Shown here piece after piece: positions 18,833-29,587 of a stretch of DNA of 64,000 bases. The first letter of the stretch is position 1, and each line of letters begins with the position of its first letter. The stretch covers positions 161,091-225,090 of the forward strand of contig NZ_NETJ01000006.1 of assembly GCF_002128405.1 (NCBI RefSeq). The letters run 5' to 3'. The stretch is from Gottfriedia solisilvae (GTDB lineage: Bacteria > Bacillota > Bacilli > Bacillales > Bacillaceae_G). The notes beneath the pieces were generated by a model. The model ran no database searches, was not told the DNA's origin, and was given only the letters and a program-made list of their open reading frames with translations. The position numbers and the translations under genes were made by a program.

Positions 18833-19788
18833 TGGTTATGTTAGAATTCGAAAAACCGATTCATGAGCTAAAAACAAAAATAGATGAACTGAAGGTTTAT
18901 ACAAACCAACATGATGTAGACTTTTCTGAAGAAATTAGACGATTAGAAGAACGTTTAAAAACATTAGAAAATGAGATTTATGGCAATATGGGAGTTTGGG
19001 ATCGTGTTCAAGTAGCAAGACACCCAGAACGTCCGACAACTATGGATTATATAAACCGTTTATTTACAGATTTCTTTGAATGTCATGGAGATAGATTATT
19101 TGGTGATGACGCTGCTATTATAGGTGGTATTGCATCTTATCGTGGATTGCCAGTCACAGTAATCGGTCACCAACGAGGCAAAGATACAAAAGAAAATATA
19201 CGACGTAATTTCGGTATGCCTCATCCGGAAGGTTACAGAAAAGCATTAAGATTAATGAAGCAAGCTGAGAAATTTAACAGACCAATTATTACTTTTATCG
19301 ATACAAAAGGTGCATATCCTGGTAAAGCTGCTGAAGAACGTGGTCAAAGTGAAGCAATTGCCCGCAATTTATTTGAAATGGCAGGTTTAAAAGTACCAAC
19401 AATTTGTATAGTAATTGGTGAAGGTGGTAGTGGTGGAGCTCTTGGTTTAGGTGTTGGTAACAAGTTACTGATGTTAGAGAACTCTACATATTCTGTAATT
19501 TCACCAGAAGGTGCTGCTGCATTATTATGGAAAGATGCTTCTCAAGCTCGTAGGGCTGCTGAAACAATGAAAATAACTGCTCCAGATTTACTTGAATTAG
19601 GTGTTGTAGATCAGATGATACCTGAAGTAAAAGGTGGAGCGCAAAATGATGTTGAACAACAGGCGAAAAACATTGATAAGTATTTATATGAGGCATTAAA
19701 ATCAATTTTATCAATGGATAAAGAAGAACTGGTTCAACAAAGATATGATAAACACGCAAAGTTAGGACAAATTTCTTTTTACAAATAA
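18832..19788 (+). CDS. accA: Acetyl-CoA carboxyltransferase subunit alpha
   Basis: A 318-residue partner of AccD. The N-terminal coiled coil ([12 protein letters not shown] to LENEIYG) is followed by a crotonase-fold core with [38 protein letters not shown] and [17 protein letters not shown], the last holding the oxyanion-hole glycines. The GTG at 18832 overlaps the accD stop by one base and follows AAGGAGGTG; the ATG two codons later is a possible alternative start. The order accD-accA matches B. subtilis. A weak hairpin with T7 follows. Confidence 0.97.
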   Translation: MVMLEFEKPIHELKTKIDELKVYTNQHDVDFSEEIRRLEERLKTLENEIYGNMGVWDRVQVARHPERPTTMDYINRLFTDFFECHGDRLFGDDAAIIGGIASYRGLPVTVIGHQRGKDTKENIRRNFGMPHPEGYRKALRLMKQAEKFNRPIITFIDTKGAYPGKAAEERGQSEAIARNLFEMAGLKVPTICIVIGEGGSGGALGLGVGNKLLMLENSTYSVISPEGAAALLWKDASQARRAAETMKITAPDLLELGVVDQMIPEVKGGAQNDVEQQAKNIDKYLYEALKSILSMDKEELVQQRYDKHAKLGQISFYK

Positions 19789-19806
19789 AACTAAGATTTA
19801 ACTTCG

Positions 19807-19846
19807 AGAGTGTGTGAAACAATTATGTGAGCATACTCTTTTTTTG
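19807..19846 (+). terminator. Terminator after accA
   Basis: Arms AGAGTGTG/CATACTCT (one G-T pair) followed by T7. Confidence 0.65.
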
Positions 19847-19998
19847 TATTATTTTAAGAAATTTGTAAAAAATATCTATAAATCTGTCTTTTCGTGCTTG
19901 ATTTATTTTAGAAAATCATTTTTCTATACAAGTTTATGAAAAAGTTCACATTATATCTATTGTCTAAAAATGTAGAACATGTTACTTTATTTAAATGA

Positions 19999-21000
<1,002 letters not shown>

Positions 21001-21124
21001 GTTAGCTACTTTTTTTGAGCAATCGTTTCCGCATGTGAAAATCAGTATTGTAATACTTTAAGTAAGCTATACTGAGTAATATGATTTAGTTAAGTTTTCT
21101 TTATATATATTTGGAGGGTAAAAA

Positions 21125-22879
21125 ATGCGTAAAACAAAAATAGTTTGTACGATTGGTCCTGCTAGTGAATCGGTAGAAAAATTAGTGCAATTAATTAATG
21201 CAGGTATGAACGTAGCTCGATTAAACTTCTCTCATGGTTCTCATGAAGAGCATGCAGGAAGAATTAAAAGTATCCGTGAAGCATCAGAAATTACTGGTAA
21301 AACAGTAGCAATTCTATTAGATACAAAAGGGCCTGAAATTCGTACGTTAGATTTTGAAGGCGGGCAAGCAGAATTAAAAACTGGTAATGAAGTAATCATT
21401 ACAACAGAACCTGTAATGGGAACAGCTGAAAAATTTGCGGTTTCATATGAAGGTTTAATTGATGATGTTCATGTTGGTTCAAGAATCCTAATCGATGACG
21501 GTCTAATTGGATTAGAAGTAATCGGTATTGAAGGAAAAGATATTCGCACGAAAATATTAAACAGTGGTTTAGTAAAGAATAAAAAAGGTGTTAATGTACC
21601 TAATGTACGTGTAAACCTACCTGGTATTACAGAAAAAGACGTAAGTGATATTGAATTTGGTATTGAACAAGGTATTGATTTCATCGCTGCGTCATTTGTA
21701 CGAAAAGCATCTGATGTATTAGAAATCCGTGAGCTTTTAGGAAAGCATAGTGCAGAATACATTCAAATCATCACAAAAATCGAGAACCAAGAAGGGATCG
21801 ATAACATTGATGAAATCCTTGAAGTTTCTGACGGTTTAATGGTAGCACGTGGAGACATGGGTGTAGAAATTCCACCAGAAGATGTACCATTAGTACAAAA
21901 ATCATTAATTAAAAAATGTAATATTCTTGGTAAGCCAGTTATTACTGCTACTCAAATGTTAGATTCAATGCAACGCAATCCACGTCCAACACGTGCTGAA
22001 GCAAGTGATGTTGCAAATGCAATTTTAGATGGAACTGATGCAATTATGTTATCAGGTGAAACGGCTGCAGGAACATATCCTGTTGAATCTGTTTCTATGA
22101 TGAATTCAATTGCTTTACGTATTGAAAAGAGTCTTCAATATGACGAGTTATTCAAAAAACGTCAAAGAGAAAATAAAGGTACGATTACAGATGCAATTGG
22201 TCAGTCTGTTGCTGCTACTGCATTAAACCTACAAGTAGCTGCAATTATCGCTCCTACTGAAAGCGGACATACAGCGAAAATGATTTCTAAATATCGTCCA
22301 AAAGCACCGATTTTAGCAATTACTTCAGATATCCGTATCTGTCGTCGTTTAACATTAGTTTGGGGTGTTCAAACTCAATTTAGAGAAAGAGCAAACACAA
22401 CAGATGAAATGCTACAACATGCAATGGATGCAGCTCAAGAAGCGAAATTCGTTTCAAATGGCGATACAGTAATCATTACAGCTGGATTACCTGTTGGTGA
22501 AACAGGAATGACAAACATGATGAAAATTCATGTTGTTGGAGATGTAATCGCTCAAGGTCAAGGTATTGGTCGTAAATCTGCAGCAGGTAAAGTAGTTGTT
22601 GCAAAAACTGGCGAAGAAGCTGTTTCTAAAGTTACTTCAGGTAGTATTTTAGTAACAAATTGTACTGATAAAGACATGATGCCTGCTATTGAAAGAGCAG
22701 CAGCAATTATCACTGAAGAAGGCGGATTAACTAGCCACGCAGCGGTTGTTGGCGTAAGTTTAGGTATTCCGGTAATCGTTGGAGTTGAAAATGCAACGAA
22801 TATCTTAGTAAATGGTCAAGCAGTTACTGTAGATGCTTCTCGTGGAATAGTTAGTACAGGACATAAAAGTATCTTATAA
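21125..22879 (+). CDS. pyk: Pyruvate kinase
   Basis: A 584-residue enzyme making pyruvate and ATP from PEP and ADP. The TIM-barrel core has [14 protein letters not shown], the lysine in [22 protein letters not shown] and [10 protein letters not shown]. The C-terminal domain carries [15 protein letters not shown]. An extra C-terminal PEP-utilising (phosphohistidine-like) domain of about 110 residues ends with [21 protein letters not shown], the layout typical of Bacillus pyruvate kinase. The ribosome-binding site is TTGGAGGG. It forms the usual pfkA-pyk pair and ends in a strong terminator. Confidence 0.97.
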   Translation: MRKTKIVCTIGPASESVEKLVQLINAGMNVARLNFSHGSHEEHAGRIKSIREASEITGKTVAILLDTKGPEIRTLDFEGGQAELKTGNEVIITTEPVMGTAEKFAVSYEGLIDDVHVGSRILIDDGLIGLEVIGIEGKDIRTKILNSGLVKNKKGVNVPNVRVNLPGITEKDVSDIEFGIEQGIDFIAASFVRKASDVLEIRELLGKHSAEYIQIITKIENQEGIDNIDEILEVSDGLMVARGDMGVEIPPEDVPLVQKSLIKKCNILGKPVITATQMLDSMQRNPRPTRAEASDVANAILDGTDAIMLSGETAAGTYPVESVSMMNSIALRIEKSLQYDELFKKRQRENKGTITDAIGQSVAATALNLQVAAIIAPTESGHTAKMISKYRPKAPILAITSDIRICRRLTLVWGVQTQFRERANTTDEMLQHAMDAAQEAKFVSNGDTVIITAGLPVGETGMTNMMKIHVVGDVIAQGQGIGRKSAAGKVVVAKTGEEAVSKVTSGSILVTNCTDKDMMPAIERAAAIITEEGGLTSHAAVVGVSLGIPVIVGVENATNILVNGQAVTVDASRGIVSTGHKSIL

Positions 22880-22887
22880 TATAAAAT

Positions 22888-22919
22888 AAAGAGAAGGAGC
22901 GATGTTCCTTCTCTTTTTT
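22888..22919 (+). terminator. Terminator after pyk
   Basis: Arms AAAGAGAAGGA and TCCTTCTCTTT, T6 tail; loop GCGATGT. Confidence 0.92.
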
Positions 22920-22948
22920 ACATTCTAAATAATTTTGAGGTGAGTTCT

Positions 22949-23344
22949 CTGAAAAAACTTTTCGGTTGGCTAATGTTGATTCCTGTAATTGACTTTATTT
23001 TTCTAATCATACTTGGTAGATTTATAGGTTCAATTTCCGTATTCTTATGGTTAATTGGTACGTTATTAATTGGTTCGTACATCATGAAAAATGTTTGGAT
23101 CACAGTAAAACAACAGGCTGTAGAACAGTTCAGAGCTGGGAAAATGCCCGATTTATTAATGGTAGAAGGACTGTCATTCTTCTTAATCGGATTATTATTA
23201 GCGATTCCTGGACCAATGACAGATTTGATAGCTGTTATCTTATTAATTAAACCTATAAGACTTAAATTCGTTCAACTTTTACTAATGTTTGTGATGAAAA
23301 AATTCAAAGGAAACATTGTTTGGACAGGTTATATAAAAAAATAA
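22949..23344 (+). CDS. fxsA: FxsA family membrane protein, probably CTG-initiated
   Basis: About 131 residues with four hydrophobic segments: LFGWLMLIPVIDFIFLIILG, ISVFLWLIGTLLIGSYIM, MVEGLSFFLIGLLLAIPG and MTDLIAVILLIKPIRLKF. This is the FxsA architecture (inner-membrane protein; in E. coli overproduction relieves F exclusion of phage T7). The only close in-frame GTG (22940) lies inside the GAGGTGAG ribosome-binding site; the codon at optimal distance is CTG at 22949, giving M-K-K-L-F. B. subtilis has the orthologue (YtzA) at the same place after pyk. The C-terminus is short and basic. Confidence 0.85.
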   Translation: MKKLFGWLMLIPVIDFIFLIILGRFIGSISVFLWLIGTLLIGSYIMKNVWITVKQQAVEQFRAGKMPDLLMVEGLSFFLIGLLLAIPGPMTDLIAVILLIKPIRLKFVQLLLMFVMKKFKGNIVWTGYIKK

Positions 23345-23372
23345 AAACGTGAAAACGAATGTTTTCACGTTT
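23345..23372. terminator. Palindromic terminator, copy A
   Basis: A 28-bp perfect palindrome: 12-base arms (AAACGTGAAAAC and its complement) around GAAT. It starts at the end of fxsA. Copy A lacks a long T-run because other sequence begins at 23373. Confidence 0.75.
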
Positions 23373-23532
23373 CAGTATACAGACAAAGTACAAAAAACAG
23401 AGAATCATACTGTCTGAAAACGTTTGTCTTTCGAGGCGTGAAGCCTGAAGAGGAGCGGAGTTACCTTAGACGGTAATGAGCACCGCATGCAGGCGAAACA
23501 ACGAAGAAAGCGAGCGTTTGGCAGGCAGTATG
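23373..23532. repeat. 160-bp inserted intergenic element between two terminator copies
   Basis: A GC-richer segment in an AT-rich context, bounded on both sides by the same 28-bp palindrome. It has imperfect inverted ends CATACTGTCTG (23406-23416) and CAGGCAGTATG (23522-23532), and several internal short inverted pairs such as AGGCGTGAAGCCT and TTACCTTAGACGGTAA. It has no open frame. It has the look of a dispersed extragenic palindromic element; I cannot name a family. Confidence 0.65.
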
Positions 23533-23565
23533 AAACGTGAAAACGAATGTTTTCACGTTTTTTTA
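23533..23565. terminator. Palindromic terminator, copy B, shared by fxsA and ytvI
   Basis: An identical second copy of the 28-bp palindrome, here followed by T7. The stop codon of minus-strand ytvI (23553-23555) lies within it, so the end of ytvI is written into the terminator. Confidence 0.8.
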
Positions 23566-24674
23566 TGTGTTCCTTTAATATAATACCAAAGCTCATGAAA
23601 TACCTTTGCTCTGTACAATGTGGATAAAACCACTAAGGTTACTGGTCCTACGATTAATCCTAATAATCCAAGGAATTTAAATCCAACAAATAAAGAAATT
23701 AATGTTGGAAGTGGGTGTAAGCCGATATTTGAAGATAAAATCTTTGGTTCTGCGAGCTGGCGTTGAACAATAACGACAGCATATAAAATTGCAAGTCCAA
23801 TCGTTAAAGAATAATCGCTAGTTAGGAATGTATATAGAATCCATGGAACAAAAATTAAGCCTGTACCTAAGTATGGAAGTAAATCAATTAGGCCGATTAA
23901 TATTGCAATTGTTATTGCAAATGGAACTCTTAAAATTAATAATCCGATTAATACAAGCACTGTTGTCATAGAAATTAAAGTAATATGTGCTCTGATAAAA
24001 CCGAATAATGCTTTTCGTAAATCGGTAAAAATTGTTTTACTGTAATGTTTAATACGTTTTGGCGTATAAATTGCAAATAAATTTTTAATTTTATACCAAT
24101 CTTTACTTATAAAGAATGTAGCTAGTAATGATACAAAAATTAAAGTAGCTGTATTTGGGAGTACGGCAATGATCAATTTAATCCCATCAATAATCCCATT
24201 TAATGCACCTTTTCCTAGATTAATAACAGAATCCCCGATTGACTGGATATTTGTACGAATGGTTGCTTGTTGACCAGCTCCGAGCTGACTATATTCGTTC
24301 ATAACCACATCATATAACGGTATGATTTTATCAGTCACTATGTTTTCTACAAAAAACACAAGACGTTGAAAGCTCTCAGGTACTACTTGCACTAAATAAG
24401 TGGATCCCGAAATGATTTCAGTAATTAAGAGAGTAAATAATCCAGCAACAACTGACAACAATAAAATAATCGAGATGAATGCAGCTATACCTCTTGGAAT
24501 TTTCGCTTTTACATTTAATAAATTTACTAGTGGATTTAATAGAAATGCGATAATAAAAGCAATAATAAATGGATATGTAAGTTTAGATACAAACAAAGCT
24601 ACGTAAAGTCCGAGAATTATACATGTAGTAACAAATAAGAAACGAATGATTTGGTAAACTAAAACTCGGCTCAT
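23553..24674 (-). CDS. ytvI: YtvI, sporulation AI-2E-family membrane protein
   Basis: A 373-residue integral membrane protein of the AI-2E/UPF0118 permease family: two hydrophobic segments at the N-terminus (about 8-55), a third at about 65-90, a soluble middle (about 110-200) and a C-terminal cluster of hairpin helices including TVLVLIGLLILRVPFAIT, GLIDLLPYLGTGLIFVPW and LGLLGLIVGPVTLVVLSTLY. B. subtilis YtvI lies at the same place and is counted as a sporulation membrane protein. The ATG at 24674 has AAGGGGG at good distance; an in-frame ATG six codons earlier overlaps that site and is rejected. It converges on fxsA. Confidence 0.88.
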   Translation of the reverse strand: MSRVLVYQIIRFLFVTTCIILGLYVALFVSKLTYPFIIAFIIAFLLNPLVNLLNVKAKIPRGIAAFISIILLLSVVAGLFTLLITEIISGSTYLVQVVPESFQRLVFFVENIVTDKIIPLYDVVMNEYSQLGAGQQATIRTNIQSIGDSVINLGKGALNGIIDGIKLIIAVLPNTATLIFVSLLATFFISKDWYKIKNLFAIYTPKRIKHYSKTIFTDLRKALFGFIRAHITLISMTTVLVLIGLLILRVPFAITIAILIGLIDLLPYLGTGLIFVPWILYTFLTSDYSLTIGLAILYAVVIVQRQLAEPKILSSNIGLHPLPTLISLFVGFKFLGLLGLIVGPVTLVVLSTLYRAKVFHELWYYIKGTHKKT

Positions 24675-24798
24675 TTTTCGTCCCCCTTTCATTTGAGAAA
24701 TTATGTTAACTCAGTTTTATTTTACCAAGAAATATTTTTTTATAATAGTAAAGTTTAAATGTATTTATTAATAAATTATACATAGAAAGGAAATTATA

Positions 24799-25257
24799 AT
24801 GAGTGAATCTACAATATTCCTAATGATCCTATTATTAATAGGTGTAATCGCAAAAAATAACTCTTTAATTATTTCAATTATAGTATTGTTGCTATTAAAA
24901 TATACTCCAATTGGTGATAGAGTTTTTCCATATTTACAGTCAAAAGGAATAAATTTAGGTGTAACTGTTATAACAATTGCAGTATTAGTACCGATTGCAA
25001 CGGGTGAAATTGGTTTTAAACATTTAGGAGAAGCCCTTAAAACACCAGTTGCGTGGATTGCATTATTATCTGGAATTGCAGTTGCGCTTTTAGCAAAAGG
25101 TGGGGTAAATCTATTAGCAACTAGTCCACAAATTACAGCTGCATTAGTACTTGGAACAGTCTTATCAGTTGCTTTATTTAAAGGTGTTGCAGTTGGGCCT
25201 TTAATTGGTGCTGGAATCGCATATCTATTCATATGGATTGTTGATTTTATAAAGTAA
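24799..25257 (+). CDS. ytwI: YtwI, UPF0756 (DUF441) membrane protein
   Basis: A 152-residue protein with four or five hydrophobic helices and few charges: IFLMILLLIGVIAKNNSL, IIVLLLLKYTPI, VITIAVLVPIATGEIGFK, AWIALLSGIAVALLAKGG and GAGIAYLFIWIVDFI. It is the DUF441 family, B. subtilis YtwI, located between ytvI and citZ as in that species. Function unknown. AAAGGAAATTATA precedes the ATG. Confidence 0.9.
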   Translation: MSESTIFLMILLLIGVIAKNNSLIISIIVLLLLKYTPIGDRVFPYLQSKGINLGVTVITIAVLVPIATGEIGFKHLGEALKTPVAWIALLSGIAVALLAKGGVNLLATSPQITAALVLGTVLSVALFKGVAVGPLIGAGIAYLFIWIVDFIK

Positions 25258-25292
25258 TTTAATAATAATTATATTTTAGTAAATTGTTTTCA

Positions 25293-25321
25293 TTCACAAA
25301 AGTCAGATTATTGTTTATAAT
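25293..25321 (+). promoter_or_regulatory. Sigma-A promoter of citZ
   Basis: TTCACA (25293-25298) and TATAAT (25316-25321) with a 17-bp spacer. The predicted leader is about 105 bases. Directly upstream, GTAAATTGTTTTCA (25279-25292) resembles a degenerate catabolite-responsive element, and TTATAATAA (25315-25323) around the -10 might hold a CcpC-type dyad; both operator readings are weak. Confidence 0.7.
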
Positions 25322-25433
25322 AAGTTATAGTAGGGTTCCTTTCTACATATACAAATGTGTATTTTAGTTGTTATACCAGTATATGTATGTAAAACACTAG
25401 GGGAAATTTTTTACGTAAAGGAGAGAGGGGAAT

Positions 25434-26552
25434 ATGACAGTTAAAAGTGGTTTAGAGGGTGTTGTAGCTGCTACAACTTCTATAAGTTCTATTATTGATG
25501 ATACATTAACGTATGTAGGTATCGGCATCGATGAATTAGCGGAGTTCGCAAGTTTCGAAGAAGTAGTTTACTTATTATGGCACCGCAAATTACCAAATAA
25601 AGAGCAACTTAAAGAGTTAAAAGCTCAACTTGCGGATCATGCAGAATTACCAGAAGGTATTATTACTTTCTTAAAATCTACTAACTTTAAAGATGTACAT
25701 CCTATGACAGTGCTACGTACTGTAATTTCAATGCTTGCATTATATGACGAGAATGCTGAAGCAATGGATGCAAACTCTAACTATGTAAAAGCAATTGAAT
25801 TACAAGCAAAAATTTCGACATTTGTGGCAGCGTTTTCTCGAGTTCGTCAAGGACTTGAACCAGTCGCTCCTCGTAAAGATCTTTCATTCTCAGCAAACTT
25901 CTTATACATGCTTACAGGTGAAGAACCTAATGAAATCGCTGAAGAAGCAATTAATAAAGCATTAGTATTACATGCTGACCATGAATTAAATGCTTCAACT
26001 TTTACTGCACGCGTTTGCGTAGCAACATTATCTGATATTTATTCAGGTATTACGGCTGCTATCGGTGCGCTAAAAGGGCCTTTACACGGCGGTGCAAATG
26101 AAAGCGTTATGAAAATGTTAGCTGAAATTGGCGAAGTTGAAAATGTAGAGGCTTACATTCAAGAAAAAATGGATGCAAAAGCTAAAATCATGGGATTTGG
26201 TCATCGCGTATATCGTGGTGGAGACCCTCGTGCTAAGCATCTTAAAGAAATGTCACGCCAACTTGGTGGAATTACTGGAGAACTAAAATGGTATACAATG
26301 TCTGAAAAAATTGAAGAGATTGTTACAACTCAAAAGAATATCCCACCAAATGTTGATTTTTACTCTGCGTCTGTATATCACAGCTTAGGAATTGAACATG
26401 ATCTATTTACTCCGATCTTTGCAATTAGCCGTATGTCTGGATGGACTGCACATATCTTAGAACAATATGATAACAATCGTATTATCCGTCCACGTGCAGA
26501 TTACACAGGTCCAGAGAAAAACTCTTACATTCCAATTGAAGAGCGTGCATAA
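25434..26552 (+). CDS. citZ: Citrate synthase
   Basis: A 372-residue TCA-cycle enzyme condensing oxaloacetate and acetyl-CoA. Catalytic residues are seen in LVLHADHELNASTF (His), MGFGHRVYRGGDPR (His, Arg) and PNVDFYSASVY (Asp). The length matches the short, dimeric Gram-positive citrate synthases such as B. subtilis CitZ. It is first in the citZ-icd-mdh set and has its own strong promoter. Start ATG after AAGGAGAGAGGGGAAT. Confidence 0.97.
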   Translation: MTVKSGLEGVVAATTSISSIIDDTLTYVGIGIDELAEFASFEEVVYLLWHRKLPNKEQLKELKAQLADHAELPEGIITFLKSTNFKDVHPMTVLRTVISMLALYDENAEAMDANSNYVKAIELQAKISTFVAAFSRVRQGLEPVAPRKDLSFSANFLYMLTGEEPNEIAEEAINKALVLHADHELNASTFTARVCVATLSDIYSGITAAIGALKGPLHGGANESVMKMLAEIGEVENVEAYIQEKMDAKAKIMGFGHRVYRGGDPRAKHLKEMSRQLGGITGELKWYTMSEKIEEIVTTQKNIPPNVDFYSASVYHSLGIEHDLFTPIFAISRMSGWTAHILEQYDNNRIIRPRADYTGPEKNSYIPIEERA

Positions 26553-26595
26553 TAAAAATATTGAATACTTAAAATAGTATTTAATGTTTGAATAA

Positions 26596-26635
26596 TGGTA
26601 TAGTAAAGAGAGGAAGAGGAATCTTCCTCTCATAA
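26596..26635 (+). promoter_or_regulatory. Candidate icd promoter and hairpin
   Basis: An extended -10 TGG-TATAGT (26596-26604) without a clear -35 is followed at once by a GAGAGGAAGA/TCTTCCTCTC stem (about 26608-26631) lacking a T-run. This could be a separate start for icd-mdh or a processing or stabilising hairpin in a longer transcript. B. subtilis icd also has its own promoter. Confidence 0.4.
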
Positions 26636-26672
26636 GTATGTAATTAAGTATTTATTCAAGGGGGAGCAAATC

Positions 26673-27953
26673 ATGCAAGCTGAAAAAATTACATTAGTAA
26701 ATGGCGAGTTAAACGTTCCAAACAATCCAATTATTCCTTTTATTGAAGGAGATGGGACAGGTCCGGACATTTGGGCAGCATCTTCACGTGTATTAGATGC
26801 AGCTGTTGAAAAAGCATATAATGGCACTCGTCAAATTGAGTGGAAAGAAGTATTAGCTGGTGAAAAAGCATTTAATGTAACTGGCGAATGGTTACCACAA
26901 GAAACTTTAAACACTATTGAAGAATATATGATCGCTATTAAAGGACCTTTAACGACTCCAGTTGGAGGCGGAATTCGTTCATTAAACGTTGCTCTTCGTC
27001 AAGAATTAGATCTTTTCGTATGTTTACGTCCAGTACGTTACTTTGAAGGTGTACCTTCTCCAGTTAAACGTCCTGAAGATACTGACATGGTAATTTTCCG
27101 TGAAAATACAGAAGATATTTATGCTGGTATTGAATACGAAAAAGGTTCTGAAGCAGTTCAAAAAGTTTTAGAATTCTTACAAAAAGAAATGGGTGTTAAT
27201 AAAATTCGTTTCCCTGAAACATCAGGTATCGGAATTAAACCTATTTCTGAAGAAGGAACAAAACGTTTAGTACGTGCTGCGATTAACTATGCAATTCAAG
27301 AAAACCGTAAATCATTAACACTAGTTCATAAAGGTAACATCATGAAATTTACTGAAGGTGCTTTTAAGAACTGGGGTTATGAAGTTGCAGAGCAAGAGTT
27401 CGGTGATAAAGTATTCACATGGGCTGAGTATGATCGCATTGTAGAAACTAGTGGTAAAGATGCTGCTAACAAAGCAATGGAAGATGCTGAAAAAGCTGGC
27501 AAAATTCTTGTAAAAGATAGTATCGCTGACATTTTCTTACAACAAATTTTAACAAGACCACGTGAGTTTGATGTAGTTGCTACAATGAACTTAAATGGTG
27601 ACTATATTTCTGATGCACTTGCTGCTCAAGTTGGTGGAATTGGTATCGCTCCAGGAGCTAATATCAACTATGAAACTGGACATGCAATCTTTGAAGCTAC
27701 TCATGGTACTGCACCTAAGTATGCTGGATTAGACAAAGTTAACCCATCTTCAGTTATTTTATCAGGCGTATTAATGCTTGAGCACATGGGTTGGAACGAA
27801 GCTGCTTCAATGATCTTAAAATCAATGGAGAAAACAATTGCTTCTAAAGTTGTAACTTATGACTTCGCTCGCTTAATGGATGGCGCAACTGAAGTGAAAT
27901 GCTCAGAATTTGCAAATGAATTAATTTCTAATATGGAATCAGTTCTTGTATAA
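26673..27953 (+). CDS. icd: Isocitrate dehydrogenase (NADP+)
   Basis: A 426-residue enzyme oxidising isocitrate to 2-oxoglutarate with NADPH formation. Motifs: [12 protein letters not shown], the substrate loop [20 protein letters not shown] (with the regulatory-type serine), [28 protein letters not shown], and the nucleotide region [11 protein letters not shown], where the lysine and tyrosine side indicate NADP specificity. Three residues longer than B. subtilis Icd. It lies 120 bases after citZ and 31 before mdh. Confidence 0.97.
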   Translation: MQAEKITLVNGELNVPNNPIIPFIEGDGTGPDIWAASSRVLDAAVEKAYNGTRQIEWKEVLAGEKAFNVTGEWLPQETLNTIEEYMIAIKGPLTTPVGGGIRSLNVALRQELDLFVCLRPVRYFEGVPSPVKRPEDTDMVIFRENTEDIYAGIEYEKGSEAVQKVLEFLQKEMGVNKIRFPETSGIGIKPISEEGTKRLVRAAINYAIQENRKSLTLVHKGNIMKFTEGAFKNWGYEVAEQEFGDKVFTWAEYDRIVETSGKDAANKAMEDAEKAGKILVKDSIADIFLQQILTRPREFDVVATMNLNGDYISDALAAQVGGIGIAPGANINYETGHAIFEATHGTAPKYAGLDKVNPSSVILSGVLMLEHMGWNEAASMILKSMEKTIASKVVTYDFARLMDGATEVKCSEFANELISNMESVLV

Positions 27954-27984
27954 TTAAAGAGTAAACATAAGGGAGGTATTTAAC

Positions 27985-28923
27985 ATGTCAATTCGTAGAC
28001 GTAAAATTTCTGTAGTAGGTGCTGGATTTACTGGTGCTACAACAGCTTTCTTGCTTGCTCAAAAAGAATTAGGGGATGTAGTGATCGTAGACATTCCTCA
28101 ATTAGAAAATCCTACAAAAGGTAAAGCGCTTGATATGCTTGAAGCAAGTCCAGTACAAGGATTTGATGCAAACATCATCGGTACAAGCGATTATGCTGAC
28201 ACGGCAAACTCAGATGTGGTCGTAATCACAGCTGGAATTGCTCGTAAACCAGGTATGAGCCGTGATGATTTAGTTTCAACAAACTCTAACATTATGAAGG
28301 CAGTTACTCGCGAAATCGTTAAGCACTCTCCTAACTGTACAATTGTTGTATTAACGAATCCTGTTGATGCAATGACATATACAGTATTCAAAGAATCTGG
28401 TTTCCCAAAACATCGCGTTATTGGACAATCAGGTGTACTTGATACAGCTCGATTCAGAACTTTCGTTGCACAAGAATTAAACTTATCTGTTAAAGATATA
28501 ACTGGTTTCGTTCTTGGGGGACACGGTGATGAAATGGTACCACTAGTGCGTTTCTCTTATGCAGGTGGGATTCCATTAGAAAACTTAATACCAAAAGAAC
28601 GTTTAGATGCTATTGTTGAACGTACTCGTAAGGGTGGCGGAGAAATCGTTAACCTATTAGGAAATGGTAGTGCATACTATGCACCAGCTGCTTCATTAGT
28701 AGAAATGGTTGAAGCAATCCTTAAAGATCAACGCCGTGTATTACCAACTATCGCTTACTTAGAAGGTGAGTATGGATATAAAGGTATCTACTTAGGTGTT
28801 CCAACAATCATCGGTGGAAACGGTATTGAACAAATTATTGAATTAGATTTAACGGCTGATGAAAAAGCAGCATTAGATCGTTCAGTTGAAGCAGTAAAAA
28901 ACGTTATGAACGTTTTAGCTTAA
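27985..28923 (+). CDS. mdh: Malate dehydrogenase
   Basis: A 312-residue LDH-like malate dehydrogenase, the same length as the B. subtilis enzyme. NAD loop [13 protein letters not shown], with Asp in [11 protein letters not shown] marking NAD preference; substrate arginine loop in [27 protein letters not shown]; catalytic His in [12 protein letters not shown]. It is the last gene of citZ-icd-mdh, with the ribosome-binding site AAGGGAGGT and a strong terminator. Confidence 0.97.
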   Translation: MSIRRRKISVVGAGFTGATTAFLLAQKELGDVVIVDIPQLENPTKGKALDMLEASPVQGFDANIIGTSDYADTANSDVVVITAGIARKPGMSRDDLVSTNSNIMKAVTREIVKHSPNCTIVVLTNPVDAMTYTVFKESGFPKHRVIGQSGVLDTARFRTFVAQELNLSVKDITGFVLGGHGDEMVPLVRFSYAGGIPLENLIPKERLDAIVERTRKGGGEIVNLLGNGSAYYAPAASLVEMVEAILKDQRRVLPTIAYLEGEYGYKGIYLGVPTIIGGNGIEQIIELDLTADEKAALDRSVEAVKNVMNVLA

Positions 28924-28931
28924 TAGTTACG

Positions 28932-28963
28932 AAAAGGCTTGGTGTAAAACCAAGCCTTTTTAT
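28932..28963 (+). terminator. Terminator after mdh
   Basis: Arms AAAAGGCTTGG and CCAAGCCTTTT with loop TGTAAAA. Confidence 0.93.
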
Positions 28964-29076
28964 TATTTATAAATATAAAAATAAAGTAGATTTATTGGGT
29001 AAAATGTAAATAAAAGAAGGATTATCGATAACGTTTATAGAATTTTTAAAATATTAAGATAAACAGGGGGTTCAAT

Positions 29077-29547
29077 ATGTTAACAAAAAGAGCAAAAATC
29101 GGACGAAAACTTGAAGAATTATCAATTGGTGAAAAGTTAATTGTTACAGAACACATAGAAGAAAAACATATTTATTTATACCTCGCATTAACTGGAGATA
29201 CAAACCCTTTATATACAGAATATAATTATGCATCACAAACAAAATTCCAGAAACCGATTGTACCTGGCGTTTTAATTAGTGGGATGGTATCAGCTGCAGT
29301 GACAAAGCACTTACCTGGTCCTGGTAGCCATGAAATAAAAAAAGAAATGGAATATCATCATCATTTACACCATAATGAAACAATTTCAATTCATTTCGAA
29401 GTAGTGGATATTGATTTGAAAAATAAAGAAGTATCATTAAATGTAAGCGTTTTAAATAAATCGCAACTTAAAATTGCATCAGGTAATATTACAGTTATTC
29501 CACCAACAGTAGAGCAATCAAATAGTCTTTTATACGATAATTTTTAA
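29077..29547 (+). CDS. MaoC-like hotdog-fold protein with altered active site
   Basis: A 156-residue hotdog-fold protein related to (R)-specific enoyl-CoA hydratases. The hydratase-2 region reads LALTGDTNPLYTE, followed by FQKPIVPGVLISGMVSAAV. In active MaoC/PhaJ enzymes the Asp of GD is followed five residues later by a catalytic His (NPxH). Here that position is Tyr, so ordinary hydratase activity is doubtful. The C-terminal segment has a histidine-rich stretch, EYHHHLHHNE. It lies between mdh and phoP, and from memory similar genes occur there in other Bacillus. Start ATG after CAGGGGG. Confidence 0.75.
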   Translation: MLTKRAKIGRKLEELSIGEKLIVTEHIEEKHIYLYLALTGDTNPLYTEYNYASQTKFQKPIVPGVLISGMVSAAVTKHLPGPGSHEIKKEMEYHHHLHHNETISIHFEVVDIDLKNKEVSLNVSVLNKSQLKIASGNITVIPPTVEQSNSLLYDNF

Positions 29548-29548
29548 G

Positions 29549-29576
29549 AAGAATGTCATACGACATTCTTTTTTTA
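29549..29576 (+). terminator. Terminator after the MaoC-like gene
   Basis: Arms AAGAATGTC/GACATTCTT, T7 tail, directly upstream of the repeat element. Confidence 0.85.
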
Positions 29577-29587
29577 TTTCTTTTTTA

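Noticed and set aside
24768..25232. 154-codon minus-strand frame opposite ytwI
   Set aside because: Shadow of a real membrane-protein gene with a ribosome-binding site and family match on the plus strand.
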